Assembly (NCBI GenBank): GCA_900766045.1
Contig: CAAFTW010000048.1
Span: forward strand, 1-56,460
DNA from: Clostridia bacterium
GTDB taxonomy: Bacteria > Bacillota > Clostridia > Peptostreptococcales > Anaerovoracaceae
DNA length: 56,460 nt
Reading direction: 5' to 3'
Below, one piece after another: positions 42,565 to 51,108 of the stretch. A program made the position numbers and the translations under genes. The notes under the pieces are model-generated. The model was not told where the DNA came from. It searched no databases and was given only the letters and a program-made list of their open reading frames with translations. The stretch's first letter is position 1, and each line of letters begins with the position of its first letter.

Positions 42565-43690
42565 AGCTTCCCAGATATCTGAACTCCAGACTCATCTCCT
42601 GCAGCTGGTTGATCATCTGCGCGAACTCTTCCGAGTACACGGATTCTTCGATATCGAAGTAGAACATGAACTCGAATTCTCTGCTCGGAAGCGGACGGCT
42701 CTCCAGCTTCAGAAGGTTGATTCCCATGGCGTTGAATCTGGCCATGACCTGATAGAGAGAGCCCGGCTCATGTTTCAGGACGATCATGATGCTGGTTCTG
42801 TCTGCACCCGGATAGATCTCAAGATCTTTAGCGATGCAGATGAAGCGCGTGTAGTTGTTATCTCTGTCCTGAATGGATTCCTCCAGGCAGTCCAGTCCAT
42901 ACAGCTCTCCGTTTTCTACAGAGCCGATTGCAGCCGCATCCTTTCTGCCGGACTCAGCAACCATTTTCGCCGCCTGCGCGGTGTTTTCGCAGACATGAAG
43001 GGTTGCCATCGGGAAGTGCTTCAGATAGTCCTCACACTGAGACAGAGCCTGCTCATGAGAATAAATATCCTTGATATCTTCCTTATTGGTTCCCGGATTG
43101 ACCAGAAGGCAGTGGTCAATCTTGATTCTCATGCTTCTTACGATGTGGAAATGGTATTCCTGCATCAGATCGTAAACCTGGTTTACGGATCCTGCCGTGC
43201 TGTTTTCGATCGGAAGAACACCATAATGGCAGAGGCCGGAATCGATGGCTGCGAATACGCCGCGGAAGTTCTTCATGTACATAATCACCGGCATCTTGAA
43301 CATCTTATCGCAGGCCTGCTGGGAATAGGCTCCCTGTACACCCTGGCAGGCAACTGCCGGTGCATCCGGGAATTTCTTCGGCGTGTTCTGAATGGCATCC
43401 ATAATCTGCTCAGCCAGCGGGGACGGCTTAGCAAGGGTTCTGACCTGATGGTCTCTGCTCATCTCCATAATAGAAGAGAAGAGCAGGCGGTTGTAGTAGG
43501 CCAGATCCGGAGAGGAAATCTCCTGAATATGATCCAGAAGAGTGCGTTCTCTCACCGGGTCCAGAATTCTTACTCCCTTTTCATCCTTGTATTCAGCGAT
43601 TTTCTCCGAAATACGCATTCTCTCTTCGATTTTCTGTACCAGCTCACGATCAATAACGTCAATCTGCTTTCTATAGTCCTGAATATCCAT
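42551..43690 (-). CDS. pheA: Chorismate mutase / prephenate dehydratase (P-protein)
   Basis: Converts chorismate to prephenate and then to phenylpyruvate, the phenylalanine branch. The 379 residues comprise an AroQ-type mutase (about 1-90, IDVIDRELVQKIEERM), a dehydratase domain (about 110-290) with GVQGAYSQQA, PIENSTAGSV and NYTRFI, and a C-terminal ACT domain with ESRPLPSREFEFMFYFD, the phenylalanine-sensing site. CAGGAGACAG precedes the ATG. Enzyme-level feedback by Phe probably complements the leader attenuator of the operon. Confidence 0.95.
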   Translation of the reverse strand: MDIQDYRKQIDVIDRELVQKIEERMRISEKIAEYKDEKGVRILDPVRERTLLDHIQEISSPDLAYYNRLLFSSIMEMSRDHQVRTLAKPSPLAEQIMDAIQNTPKKFPDAPAVACQGVQGAYSQQACDKMFKMPVIMYMKNFRGVFAAIDSGLCHYGVLPIENSTAGSVNQVYDLMQEYHFHIVRSMRIKIDHCLLVNPGTNKEDIKDIYSHEQALSQCEDYLKHFPMATLHVCENTAQAAKMVAESGRKDAAAIGSVENGELYGLDCLEESIQDRDNNYTRFICIAKDLEIYPGADRTSIMIVLKHEPGSLYQVMARFNAMGINLLKLESRPLPSREFEFMFYFDIEESVYSEEFAQMINQLQEMSLEFRYLGSYEEY

Positions 43691-43705
43691 TCTGTCTCCT
43701 GTCTG

Positions 43706-44707
43706 TTAAATTAAGTCTGCCGGGTTCATTAAATTGATCAGAGCCAGCGCTGCAGCAGACTCGACACACGGAAGAGCCCTCGGCACAATGCACGGATCGT
43801 GGCGCCCCTTGATTTCCAGCACCGCATCTTTTCCCGTGGACCAGCTGATGCTGTCCTGCGGTTTTGCGATGGACGGTGTCGGCTTGAAAGCGCAGCGGAA
43901 TACGATGTCCATTCCGTTCGTAATTCCGCCCAGGATCCCTCCACTGTTATTGGAGCGGGTACGGATTTTTCCGTCCTCATCCATGTAAAATGGGTCGTTG
44001 TTCTGACTGCCTCTCATCCCGGCTGCAGAGAATCCCGCGCCGAATTCAATTCCTTTTACCGCCGGAATCGCAAATACGGTCTGTGCAATGGTATTTTCCA
44101 CACCATCGAACATGGGATCGCCGATTCCTGCCGGCAGGCCGGTCACTCTGCATTCTACAATACCTCCGACCGAATCCAGATCCTCCCTGGCCCGGTCAAT
44201 TTCTGCATACGGATCTTCACTGTTTCCGCCGATCTCCACAATCCGCGCGTCGATTTCTATCCCTTTCCGCTGCAGAATCTGCTTGAAAATTCCTCCCGCA
44301 ATGCAGAGCGGCGCCGTCAGACGCCCGGAGAAGTGTCCTCCTCCTCGGACATCCTCAAAGCCTCTGTATTTTATGTGGGCGGTCAGATCTGCGTGGCCCG
44401 GACGCGGAATATCCCGGATATTATCGTAATCTTTAGACTTGGTGTTGGTATTACGGATCAGCGCAGTAAGCGGCGCTCCGCAGCTTGTGTCCTCTACCAG
44501 TCCGCTGATAAATTCCGGTCGGTCCGCTTCCTTTCTCGGGGTAGAATACCGGCTCTGTCCCGGAGCCCGACGGTTCATAAATCGCTGAAGCTCCGCCATG
44601 TCGATCCTGATCCCGGCTGGAAGCCCGTCAATCGTAACGCCGATCGCCTCAGAATGCGACTGACCGAAGATCGAGATCCTCACCCATTTTCCATATGATG
44701 AAGACAT
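43706..44707 (-). CDS. aroC: Chorismate synthase
   Basis: Final step of the shikimate pathway, EPSP to chorismate, needing reduced FMN. The 333 residues show the family blocks: FGQSHSEAIGV near the N-terminus, RRAPGQSRYSTPRKEAD, RPGHADLT, GGGHFSGR and the late KPTPSIAKPQ. The ATG at 44707 follows AAAGGAAAT and gives the usual MSSSYGKWVRISIFG start; an upstream in-frame ATG adds 19 unrelated residues. Slightly shorter than the common 360-390 residues but all motifs are present. Confidence 0.95.
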   Translation of the reverse strand: MSSSYGKWVRISIFGQSHSEAIGVTIDGLPAGIRIDMAELQRFMNRRAPGQSRYSTPRKEADRPEFISGLVEDTSCGAPLTALIRNTNTKSKDYDNIRDIPRPGHADLTAHIKYRGFEDVRGGGHFSGRLTAPLCIAGGIFKQILQRKGIEIDARIVEIGGNSEDPYAEIDRAREDLDSVGGIVECRVTGLPAGIGDPMFDGVENTIAQTVFAIPAVKGIEFGAGFSAAGMRGSQNNDPFYMDEDGKIRTRSNNSGGILGGITNGMDIVFRCAFKPTPSIAKPQDSISWSTGKDAVLEIKGRHDPCIVPRALPCVESAAALALINLMNPADLI

Positions 44708-44790
44708 AGGATTGATTTCCTTTCTTTTCTCTGTTTCTCTATCTGCTCTTTCTCTTCCGGACAAAATACACCCGGCAAGAGTTTTCCTTT

Positions 44791-46008
44791 CTATTTCTGA
44801 ATGACATTTCCGTCCAGTCCGGCCTTTTTCATTTCTTCAAAGAATGTCGGATAGGACTTGGACGCCGCTTCGGAACCGAGTATCGTCACCGGATTCCTGC
44901 ATGCCATGGAAGCTGCGGCTGCCATCATGACAATGCGGTGGTCATGAAAGCCGTCAGCCTCGCCGCCGGTTAACTTTACTCCTCCGCTGCCCTGGATAAG
45001 CAGACCGTCCGGCCGCTCCCGAACGTCCGCGCCCAGGGAATTCAGCACCGCCGACACAGCCGTCAGGCGGTCACTTTCTTTCATCCGCAGGCGCTCCGCG
45101 TGAGAGATCACCGTTGTGCCTTCAGCCAGGCAGGCGGTCAGTGCCAGCTCCGGAACGATGTCCGGAATGTTTCCGGCGTCAATTTCAATACCGCGCAGGC
45201 GGCCTGCAGACGGATGTACGGTAACGGTATCTCCCTGCATTTCTGCATCTGCTCCGAACTGCCGTAATAAATCCAGCATAGCAGAATCGCCCTGAGCGGT
45301 ATCCCTCTGCAGTCCGTGAACAGAAATCGGCTCATTTCCGATGGCGCCCATGGTCATCCAGAATGCCGCATTGGACCAGTCACCTTCTACGCTATATCCT
45401 TCAGGGCCGGCGTAAGTCTGTCCTCCCGGAACTTCAATCCGGTCACCTTGGTCCTTAAACTGAATTTCAAAACGCTGAAGTGTCTGCTCTGTCATCTTCA
45501 CATATCCGGCAGACTGAAGCGATCCCGGAATTTCAATGACGCTGTCCCCCTCCAGAAGAGGAAGGGCGAATAAAAGGCCGCTGATGTACTGGGAGGATAC
45601 GTTTCCCGGAATGGTAAACGTTCCCGGCGTCAGCTGTCCCTGAATCTCAAAGGGGACAGTTCCCGGCGCACTCAGTCTGCAGCCGTGCTTTTCCAGCTCT
45701 TCATATAGCGGTGAAAGCGGCCGCTCCGGAAGTCTTCCCTCCGGATAAAATTTTCCATGCACCCCCAGTGCCGCCGTCACCGGAAGCAGAAACCTCAGTG
45801 TTGAACCGCTTTCCCGGCAGTGAAGTTCTGCGACCTTACCCGGCCCGGCGTTTTTCAGCGCCTCCATGCAGGAAACGGTTGCAGAGATATCATCGGAGCC
45901 TCCCTCAAGAGACACGCGGCAGGGATGACCATTCATCTCCGACAGATAAGCGCAGATCCAGGCTCTGTGCGCATCCGATTTGCTTGCTGTAATGGTAATT
46001 TCTTTCAT
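44791..46008 (-). CDS. aroA: 3-phosphoshikimate 1-carboxyvinyltransferase (EPSP synthase)
   Basis: Joins PEP to shikimate-3-phosphate. At 405 residues it is a little shorter than usual because the N-terminus starts directly at the active-site lysine segment, MKEITITASKSDAHRAW (normally PGSKS preceded by about 15 residues). Other motifs: CRESGSTLRFLLP, GNVSSQYISGLLFALPLL, GDWSNAAF, IPDIVPELALTAC and RMKESDR. GGAGTAAGGG precedes the ATG at 46008. It follows aroB by 5 bp. Confidence 0.95.
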   Translation of the reverse strand: MKEITITASKSDAHRAWICAYLSEMNGHPCRVSLEGGSDDISATVSCMEALKNAGPGKVAELHCRESGSTLRFLLPVTAALGVHGKFYPEGRLPERPLSPLYEELEKHGCRLSAPGTVPFEIQGQLTPGTFTIPGNVSSQYISGLLFALPLLEGDSVIEIPGSLQSAGYVKMTEQTLQRFEIQFKDQGDRIEVPGGQTYAGPEGYSVEGDWSNAAFWMTMGAIGNEPISVHGLQRDTAQGDSAMLDLLRQFGADAEMQGDTVTVHPSAGRLRGIEIDAGNIPDIVPELALTACLAEGTTVISHAERLRMKESDRLTAVSAVLNSLGADVRERPDGLLIQGSGGVKLTGGEADGFHDHRIVMMAAAASMACRNPVTILGSEAASKSYPTFFEEMKKAGLDGNVIQK

Positions 46009-46013
46009 TTCCC

Positions 46014-47048
46014 TTACTCCGCTCCATTTCCTTCCTGATCCACAAGCGGACGTCCGAGCTTCAGGAGCTCTTTCAGTTCTTCCACCGGCACGGTCTTTCG
46101 CACACATTCGCCGATTCGCTTTGGAATTACAAGGTCAATTGAGTTTTTCTCCCGCTTCTTGTCTGAACACATAATATCATATAACGAAGCGTCATCGTAA
46201 GGAACGGAAAGATCAAATCCGTATTCCTTCAGCATGGCGTGAAGTTCATCGAAGACAGCCGGCTCACACCAGCCTTTTTTCACGGCGATGGCAGTGATGT
46301 AATTCATGCCTTTAGCGACGGAAAGACCGTGGCTGAAGCGGAAATTGCTACATTTTTCTATTGCATGACCGATAGTATGACCGAAGTTCAGAAGATGACG
46401 AACGCCGTAGTCAAACTCATCCTCTTCAACAAATTTCTTTTTTATAGAAACGCAGGTCTCCACAATATTTTCCAGATTCTTCCACGATGCATCCACATCC
46501 TTAAGATCGGAAAACAATTTTTCATCTGCGATCATTCCATATTTTATAACCTCTGCCATGCCGTCCAGAAGAACGCTTTTTGGAAGCGAGTTCAGGAGCT
46601 CAGCGTCCTGCAGAACCAGCTCCGGCTGATGAAAGGCTCCGGCGAGGTTCTTTCCTTCCGGAAGGTTGATGGCGGTCTTTCCTCCGACGGAAGAATCCAC
46701 GGCCGCCAGCAGAGTTGTCGGAACCTGAATCACACGGATGCCGCGAAGATAGGTTGCGGCGGTAAATCCGGCCAGATCTCCGACCATGCCGCCGCCCAGA
46801 GCAACAACACCGTCGGAACGTGTCAGCGGAATCTCCGCCAGCCGGTTCAGCATCTCCAGATATACTCTTCCGCTTTTTGATTCCTCTCCGGCAGGAACAG
46901 TAAATGTGTAAACCTGAAATCCCGCTTCCTCCAGCGATCTGATGCAGTCCAGCAGGTAACGCGGCCCCACATTTTCATCCGTGATGACCGCCAGCTTTCC
47001 TCCATCCTGAATTTCTTTCACACGCCAGCCGATTTCTTCCAGTTTCAT
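46014..47048 (-). CDS. aroB: 3-dehydroquinate synthase
   Basis: Second step of the shikimate pathway, a zinc- and NAD-dependent cyclisation of DAHP. The 344 residues contain GGGMVGDLAGFTAATYLRG, PTTLLAAVDSSVGGKTAIN, the metal ligand region GMAEVIKYG, and LLNFGHTIGHAIE with two zinc histidines. GGGAGCAGAG precedes the ATG. It is the third gene of the operon after DAHP synthase and tyrA. Confidence 0.96.
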   Translation of the reverse strand: MKLEEIGWRVKEIQDGGKLAVITDENVGPRYLLDCIRSLEEAGFQVYTFTVPAGEESKSGRVYLEMLNRLAEIPLTRSDGVVALGGGMVGDLAGFTAATYLRGIRVIQVPTTLLAAVDSSVGGKTAINLPEGKNLAGAFHQPELVLQDAELLNSLPKSVLLDGMAEVIKYGMIADEKLFSDLKDVDASWKNLENIVETCVSIKKKFVEEDEFDYGVRHLLNFGHTIGHAIEKCSNFRFSHGLSVAKGMNYITAIAVKKGWCEPAVFDELHAMLKEYGFDLSVPYDDASLYDIMCSDKKREKNSIDLVIPKRIGECVRKTVPVEELKELLKLGRPLVDQEGNGAE

Positions 47049-47102
47049 TCTCTGCTCCCTTCCGTTTTCTCCGGTCCCTTTCTGATTCTTTTCTGATATT
47101 GA

Positions 47103-47960
47103 TTACTGCGCGTTTGCCGCGAGAATTTCCTTTTCTTCTCTTCCTTCTGCCAGGAGGTCAGTAAGTTCTTCACGGTCATTATTCTCCAGCGCTTCCTTAT
47201 ATTTCTGCAGTTCCCCGATCAAAAGGTTCAGCTTATCAAGGAGATGATCCCTGTTTTCCAGGAACAGGTCTGCCCAGACATGCTCATTCAGAAAAGCCAC
47301 TCTGGTCATATCCCGGAAACTGCCTCCGGCAACCTCTGCCTCTTCACGGATTCCGTCGTCACACTTTACAAACGAGCTGGAAACAAGATGAGAGAGCTGG
47401 GACGTAAAGGCGATGACTTCATCATGTTCATCCGGCGTCATAACGGAAAATCTGCTGAAGCCGGCTTTTCTGAGAACGTCTTTTACCTCACCCATAAGGT
47501 CCAGGTTGTTTCTGTCTCTGTCACTTGGAACAACTGCACAGACCGCGCCTTCAAACATGTCTGCTTCACTGTTCTTGAAGCCCCAGTTCTCTCGTCCTGC
47601 CATCGGATGGGTGCTGACAAAGGTGATTCCCGCTGTCTCTTCCAGACCGAATCCGATCTTGCAGATGCCGCGTTTGACTCCGCAGCAGTCCATGATAATC
47701 GGCTGCTTCTTCAGCTTTCCGATTTCTTCTGCATGGTCCTTCAGCCAGTCTTCTGCTGCCTTCGGAGGAATTGCCAGGAAGATGTAGTCACATTCCTTCA
47801 CACTGTCCTCGTTCAGTACTTCATCGCAGCTTCCCTGCATCTGAACGAACTGAAGTGTCAGCGGCTGTACGTCATAGCCGTAGACCTCAGCTCCGGATGC
47901 CTTCAGTGCTCTTGCCAGAGATCCTCCGATCAGCCCAAGTCCTACGATTCCAACCTTCAT
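47103..47960 (-). CDS. tyrA: Prephenate dehydrogenase
   Basis: Oxidative decarboxylation of prephenate to 4-hydroxyphenylpyruvate, the tyrosine branch. The 285 residues start with the NAD-binding motif KVGIVGLGLIGGSLARAL, followed by THPMAGREN, and end in the all-helical dimerisation domain (FTSQLSHLVSSSF, AGGSFRDMTRVA). There is no C-terminal ACT domain, so it may lack direct Tyr inhibition. The ATG at 47960 follows AAAGGAG. Confidence 0.95.
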   Translation of the reverse strand: MKVGIVGLGLIGGSLARALKASGAEVYGYDVQPLTLQFVQMQGSCDEVLNEDSVKECDYIFLAIPPKAAEDWLKDHAEEIGKLKKQPIIMDCCGVKRGICKIGFGLEETAGITFVSTHPMAGRENWGFKNSEADMFEGAVCAVVPSDRDRNNLDLMGEVKDVLRKAGFSRFSVMTPDEHDEVIAFTSQLSHLVSSSFVKCDDGIREEAEVAGGSFRDMTRVAFLNEHVWADLFLENRDHLLDKLNLLIGELQKYKEALENNDREELTDLLAEGREEKEILAANAQ

Positions 47961-48093
47961 TTTTAACTCCTTTCCGATCAGATGCTCCTGATCCTCACGC
48001 AGCCGGGCCTTCCGGCCGCGCGTTTTCTCCTTGCTGATTTTATTTTGTCCGGCGGAACGGATGCCCCGCCTGAAATTCCATATATAGTAACAA

Positions 48094-49101
48094 TTAGTCT
48101 TCCAGTGCCGCTTCACGGACGCGTCTTACGGCTTTCATGGTGTCGTCGAACATGTCCGGTGTCTGGGACTGTGCGCCGTCGCAGAGTGCCTTGGCCGGGT
48201 TGTTGTGAACCTCGATCATCAGTCCGTCTGCTCCGCAGGCTACTGCGGCCAGAGCCATCGGCTTGACGAAACTTCTGCGGCCGGTAGCGTGACTCGGGTC
48301 AACGACAACAGGCAGATGACTCTTCTCATGAAGTGCGACGACTGCGGACAGGTCCAGTGTATTTCTGGTGTAAGATTCGAATGTACGGATTCCTCTCTCG
48401 CAGAGGATAACCTTTTCATTTCCGCCTGCCATGATGTATTCTGCACTCATCAGCAGCTCCTGCAGGGTGTTGGCCAGTCCTCTCTTCAGCAGGATCGGCT
48501 TATCCAGCTTTCCGAGGGCCTTCAGCAGTTCAAAGTTCTGCATGTTTCTGGCACCGACCTGAATGATGTCGACATTCTCGAACAGTGGAATGTGGTTCTC
48601 ATTCATGATCTCGGAGACGATCGGAAGACCGGTTGCTTCCTTGGCTTTTTCCAGCAGTTCCAGACCTTCTGCGCGCTTTCCCTGGAAGGAGTAAGGCGAA
48701 GTTCTCGGCTTGAAGGCGCCGCCTCTGAGAAGGTTGGCACCTGCAGCCTTGACGCGCTTTGCAACTTCAACAATCTGTTCTTCCGATTCTACGGAACAAG
48801 GCCCGGCAATAACAGCGAAATGACCGCCGCCTATCTTCACTCCATTGACATCGATGACGGTGTCTTCCGGATGAAAAGCTCTGTTCGCCTTCTTGTATGG
48901 TTCTGTCACACGCTTGACATCCTGAACGATGTCGAGCATGGAGAGCATATCCACATCGATTCTGCTGACGTCGCCGACCAGTCCGATGATGGTCTGATAG
49001 GTTCCTTCAGAAACGTCTGCCTTGACGCCCTGCTGCTCGAGCCATTCTACCAGCTGATTCTGCTGATCCTTCGGTGTATCGTGTTTCAGTACTACAATCA
49101 T
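48094..49101 (-). CDS. aroF: 3-deoxy-7-phosphoheptulonate synthase (type I-beta)
   Basis: First step of aromatic synthesis: PEP plus erythrose-4-phosphate to DAHP. The 335 residues consist of a ferredoxin-like regulatory domain (about 1-70, MIVVLKHDTPKDQQNQLVEW) fused to the barrel, with AGPCSVES, GGAFKPRTSPYSFQG, KPILLKRG, CERGIRTFE and VDPSHATGRR. The N-terminal domain type is known to mediate feedback by Tyr/Phe in Thermotoga. The ATG at 49101 follows GGGAGGATGAA. It is the first gene after the leader attenuator. Confidence 0.95.
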   Translation of the reverse strand: MIVVLKHDTPKDQQNQLVEWLEQQGVKADVSEGTYQTIIGLVGDVSRIDVDMLSMLDIVQDVKRVTEPYKKANRAFHPEDTVIDVNGVKIGGGHFAVIAGPCSVESEEQIVEVAKRVKAAGANLLRGGAFKPRTSPYSFQGKRAEGLELLEKAKEATGLPIVSEIMNENHIPLFENVDIIQVGARNMQNFELLKALGKLDKPILLKRGLANTLQELLMSAEYIMAGGNEKVILCERGIRTFESYTRNTLDLSAVVALHEKSHLPVVVDPSHATGRRSFVKPMALAAVACGADGLMIEVHNNPAKALCDGAQSQTPDMFDDTMKAVRRVREAALED

Positions 49102-49208
49102 TTCATCCTCCCTGCGCTTTTGCGCACATCCTTCTTCTTTACTTCCTGCAGATTCCTGCGTAAGGCTTTTCGTTTTCATCCGGCATTCAGCCGCGCTCCT
49201 AAAAAAAC

Positions 49209-49234
49209 AGCCCCGCAGTATTTGCTGCGAGGCT
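49209..49234 (-). terminator. Attenuator terminator of the aromatic operon (regions 3:4)
   Basis: Arms agcctcgcag and ctgcggggct (minus strand, complement of 49225-49234 and 49209-49218) are followed by GTTTTTTTA. It lies between the leader peptide and aroF. Its 5' arm and loop (GCAGCAAA) can instead pair with region 2 inside the leader peptide gene. Confidence 0.85.
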
Positions 49235-49270
49235 TGATTTCAATCACTTACATGATGATGTCATTCCGAT

Positions 49271-49366
49271 TTACGCCCGATTGGCGATTGCAGCAAAACA
49301 GCTTTTTCTTTTGTTAAAGAAAAAGTAATAATAATAGTATTCTGCTGCAAACCAGAAGTTTCTCAT
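49271..49366 (-). CDS. Tyr/Phe-rich leader peptide controlling the aromatic operon
   Basis: A 31-codon ORF beginning MRNFWFAAE, followed by YYYYYFFF and NKRKSCF. Twelve of 31 residues are aromatic (5 Tyr, 6 Phe, 1 Trp). AAAGGA lies 11 nt upstream of the ATG. It precedes an intrinsic terminator in front of aroF. Region 1 (ttgcagca, codons 6-8) is just before the Tyr run, and region 2 (ttttgctgcaa, codons 23-27) is complementary to both region 1 and the terminator 5' arm. This is the architecture of ribosome-mediated attenuation as in enterobacterial phe and trp leaders. The peptide itself presumably has no function. Confidence 0.88.
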   Translation of the reverse strand: MRNFWFAAEYYYYYFFFNKRKSCFAAIANRA

Positions 49367-49458
49367 CGTAAATAAATTCCTTTCTATCTCTGTCACGTTC
49401 TTGATGACATTGCTAGGTTAACACTTTTTCCAAGATTCGTCCAGTACATTTCACAAAT

Positions 49459-49488
49459 TTTATATGTTTTTTTGTTTCACATATACAA
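49459..49488 (-). promoter_or_regulatory. Candidate promoter of the aromatic operon
   Basis: TTGTAT (49483-49488) and TATAAA (49459-49464) with an 18-bp spacer on the minus strand, about 95 bp upstream of the leader peptide ATG. Confidence 0.4.
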
Positions 49489-49516
49489 ACAATTGCCGGA
49501 TATGTTGTAAAATAAC

Positions 49517-49545
49517 TTGACAGAAGATCAATTCTGCGTTTCAAT
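49517..49545 (+). promoter_or_regulatory. Candidate promoter of the hisD homolog
   Basis: A perfect TTGACA (49517-49522) and TTCAAT (49540-49545) with a 17-bp spacer. CATTAAAG repeats lie just downstream of the predicted start (49563-49587). Confidence 0.5.
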
Positions 49546-49562
49546 AGTTTCATGATATCATA

Positions 49563-49588
49563 CATTAAAGTGATAAAGCATTAAAGCA
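49563..49588. repeat. CATTAAAG repeats in the hisD leader
   Basis: Two copies of CATTAAAG(C) with TGATAAAG between them, located between the predicted promoter and the ribosome site. The same motif recurs at 50996-51015 upstream of the candidate ncRNA. It looks like an operator for an unknown repressor. Confidence 0.4.
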
Positions 49589-49639
49589 AACACAATCCAT
49601 CCGGATCAGACAAAAGAGATAAGCAAGAGGTGCATATAT

Positions 49640-50908
49640 ATGAAGATTATTAAAGAGTCAAAACAGAGAACCGCACAGGACCGCCGCGCTGTCAGAAACG
49701 CCGTTTCAGACATCATCGACGAGGTTATCGAAAACGGCGATGATGCTCTTCAGAAATACTGCAGAAAATTCGACGACAATAACCGGGAAGATTTCCGCGT
49801 TACTAAGGAAGAAATCCAGGAAGCCTATCATTCTGTTTCTGAACAGGAACTGAAGGATCTGAAAGCGGCGCACGCGAATATTCAGGCCTTCGCCGCTGCC
49901 CAGAGAAAGACGCTGACAGAAGTTCACGACTTCAGTCCGCGGGAGGGCATTTACTTAAGCGACCGAGTCATTCCCGTCCGTTCCTGCCTCTGCTATGTTC
50001 CGGGAGGCCGTTTCCCGCTCTATTCCAGTGCACTTATGCTGATTACACCGGCTAAAGAAGCTGGCGTAAAGCGTGTCGTTTCCTGCTCTCCTGCCATGAA
50101 GGGGACCGGAAAAATGAATCCGAAAACGCTCGTTGCTATGGATCTTGCGGGAGCCGATGAAATCTACGCGGTATCCGGCGCACAGGCCATTGCCGCCTTT
50201 TCCTATGGAACGGATAAGATTAAACCAGTGGACATGATCGTCGGCCCTGGGAACCAGTATGTGGCAGAAGCCAAGCGCCAGTGCTACGGACAGGTCGGCA
50301 TCGACTTTGTCGCAGGCCCGAGTGAAGTTCTGGTCGTCGCAGATAAGAATGCCCGTCCTGATGTCCTGGCTGCAGACCTGATGGCTCAGTCCGAGCATGA
50401 CCCGAACGCAAAGGGAATCCTGCTGACTGACAGTGAAGATCTGGGCCGCGCGGTCATGAAATATGTAGATGAAGAACTGAACATTCTCCCGGAGGCAAAC
50501 CGCGCAAACGCATCGGCTTCCTGGAAAGATTACGGAGAAATCTGTGTCCTGGATAAGCTTGAAGACGCAGTTGACATCGCCAACGACATCGCGCCGGAGC
50601 ACCTGGAGATCAACGTGGCTGATCCTGAATCCATCCGCGAAAAGTTCGTCAACTACGGTTCCATGTTCATTGGGGGTAACACGGCAGAAGTATTCGGTGA
50701 CTACGCGTCCGGAACCAACCACACTCTCCCGACCATGCGGGCTGCCCGCTACACCGGAGGTGTCTGGACCGGCATGTTCCTGAAAGTCTGCACACACCAG
50801 AGCATGACTAGAGAAGCCTCCCAGAATATTGCTCCGCTGACGGCGAGAATGGCCAGAGGAGAGGGTCTGGAAGGACACGCTATCGCCGCAGACAAGCGCA
50901 AGGCATAG
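49640..50908 (+). CDS. hisD: Histidinol dehydrogenase family protein, orphan
   Basis: A 422-residue NAD-dependent zinc dehydrogenase of the HisD superfamily. Typical blocks: CYVPGGRFPLYSSALM, GAQAIAAFSYGTDKI, VGPGNQYVAEAKRQ, AGPSEVLVVAD, SEHDPNAKGIL and APEHLEI. The C-terminal block SGTNHTLPTMRAARYTGGVW differs from the biosynthetic form (NHVLPTGGxARF) and resembles HisD paralogs that oxidise other alcohols. There is no other his gene within the window. AGAGGTG precedes the ATG. It may be a true HisD or a catabolic paralog; the isolated context favours the latter. Confidence 0.85.
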   Translation: MKIIKESKQRTAQDRRAVRNAVSDIIDEVIENGDDALQKYCRKFDDNNREDFRVTKEEIQEAYHSVSEQELKDLKAAHANIQAFAAAQRKTLTEVHDFSPREGIYLSDRVIPVRSCLCYVPGGRFPLYSSALMLITPAKEAGVKRVVSCSPAMKGTGKMNPKTLVAMDLAGADEIYAVSGAQAIAAFSYGTDKIKPVDMIVGPGNQYVAEAKRQCYGQVGIDFVAGPSEVLVVADKNARPDVLAADLMAQSEHDPNAKGILLTDSEDLGRAVMKYVDEELNILPEANRANASASWKDYGEICVLDKLEDAVDIANDIAPEHLEINVADPESIREKFVNYGSMFIGGNTAEVFGDYASGTNHTLPTMRAARYTGGVWTGMFLKVCTHQSMTREASQNIAPLTARMARGEGLEGHAIAADKRKA

Positions 50909-50995
50909 TACCGCGCATGCCGTACAGAGAAACTGCGGAAAATCTGGAAACAGGCGCTGACCGATCATGGCGGCGGTCCCGCGTACAATTTACCA

Positions 50996-51015
50996 CATTA
51001 AAGCAAAACCACATT
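50996..51015. repeat. CATTAAAG-type repeats downstream of hisD
   Basis: ACATTAAAGCAAAA and ACATTAAACTG lie in tandem here, matching the repeats in the hisD leader. They are 60-80 bp upstream of the ncRNA promoter, and the second copy is followed by TGTTTGC, complementary to GCAAA. Confidence 0.4.
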
Positions 51016-51073
51016 AAACTGTTTGCTTCACACAAATTATGATAAATATTTTCATTAAAATTACAAAAAATGC

Positions 51074-51102
51074 TTGATTATTATTCATGTGAAGCGTATA
51101 CT
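51074..51102 (+). promoter_or_regulatory. Promoter of the candidate ncRNA
   Basis: TTGATT (51074-51079) and TATACT (51097-51102) with an exact 17-bp spacer. No ORF with a ribosome site follows before the terminator. Confidence 0.65.
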
Positions 51103-51108
51103 AAGGCC

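Noticed and set aside
49102..49450. T-box leader in front of aroF
   Set aside because: No T-box sequence or specifier loop was seen; the Tyr/Phe-rich leader peptide and alternative pairings explain the region better.
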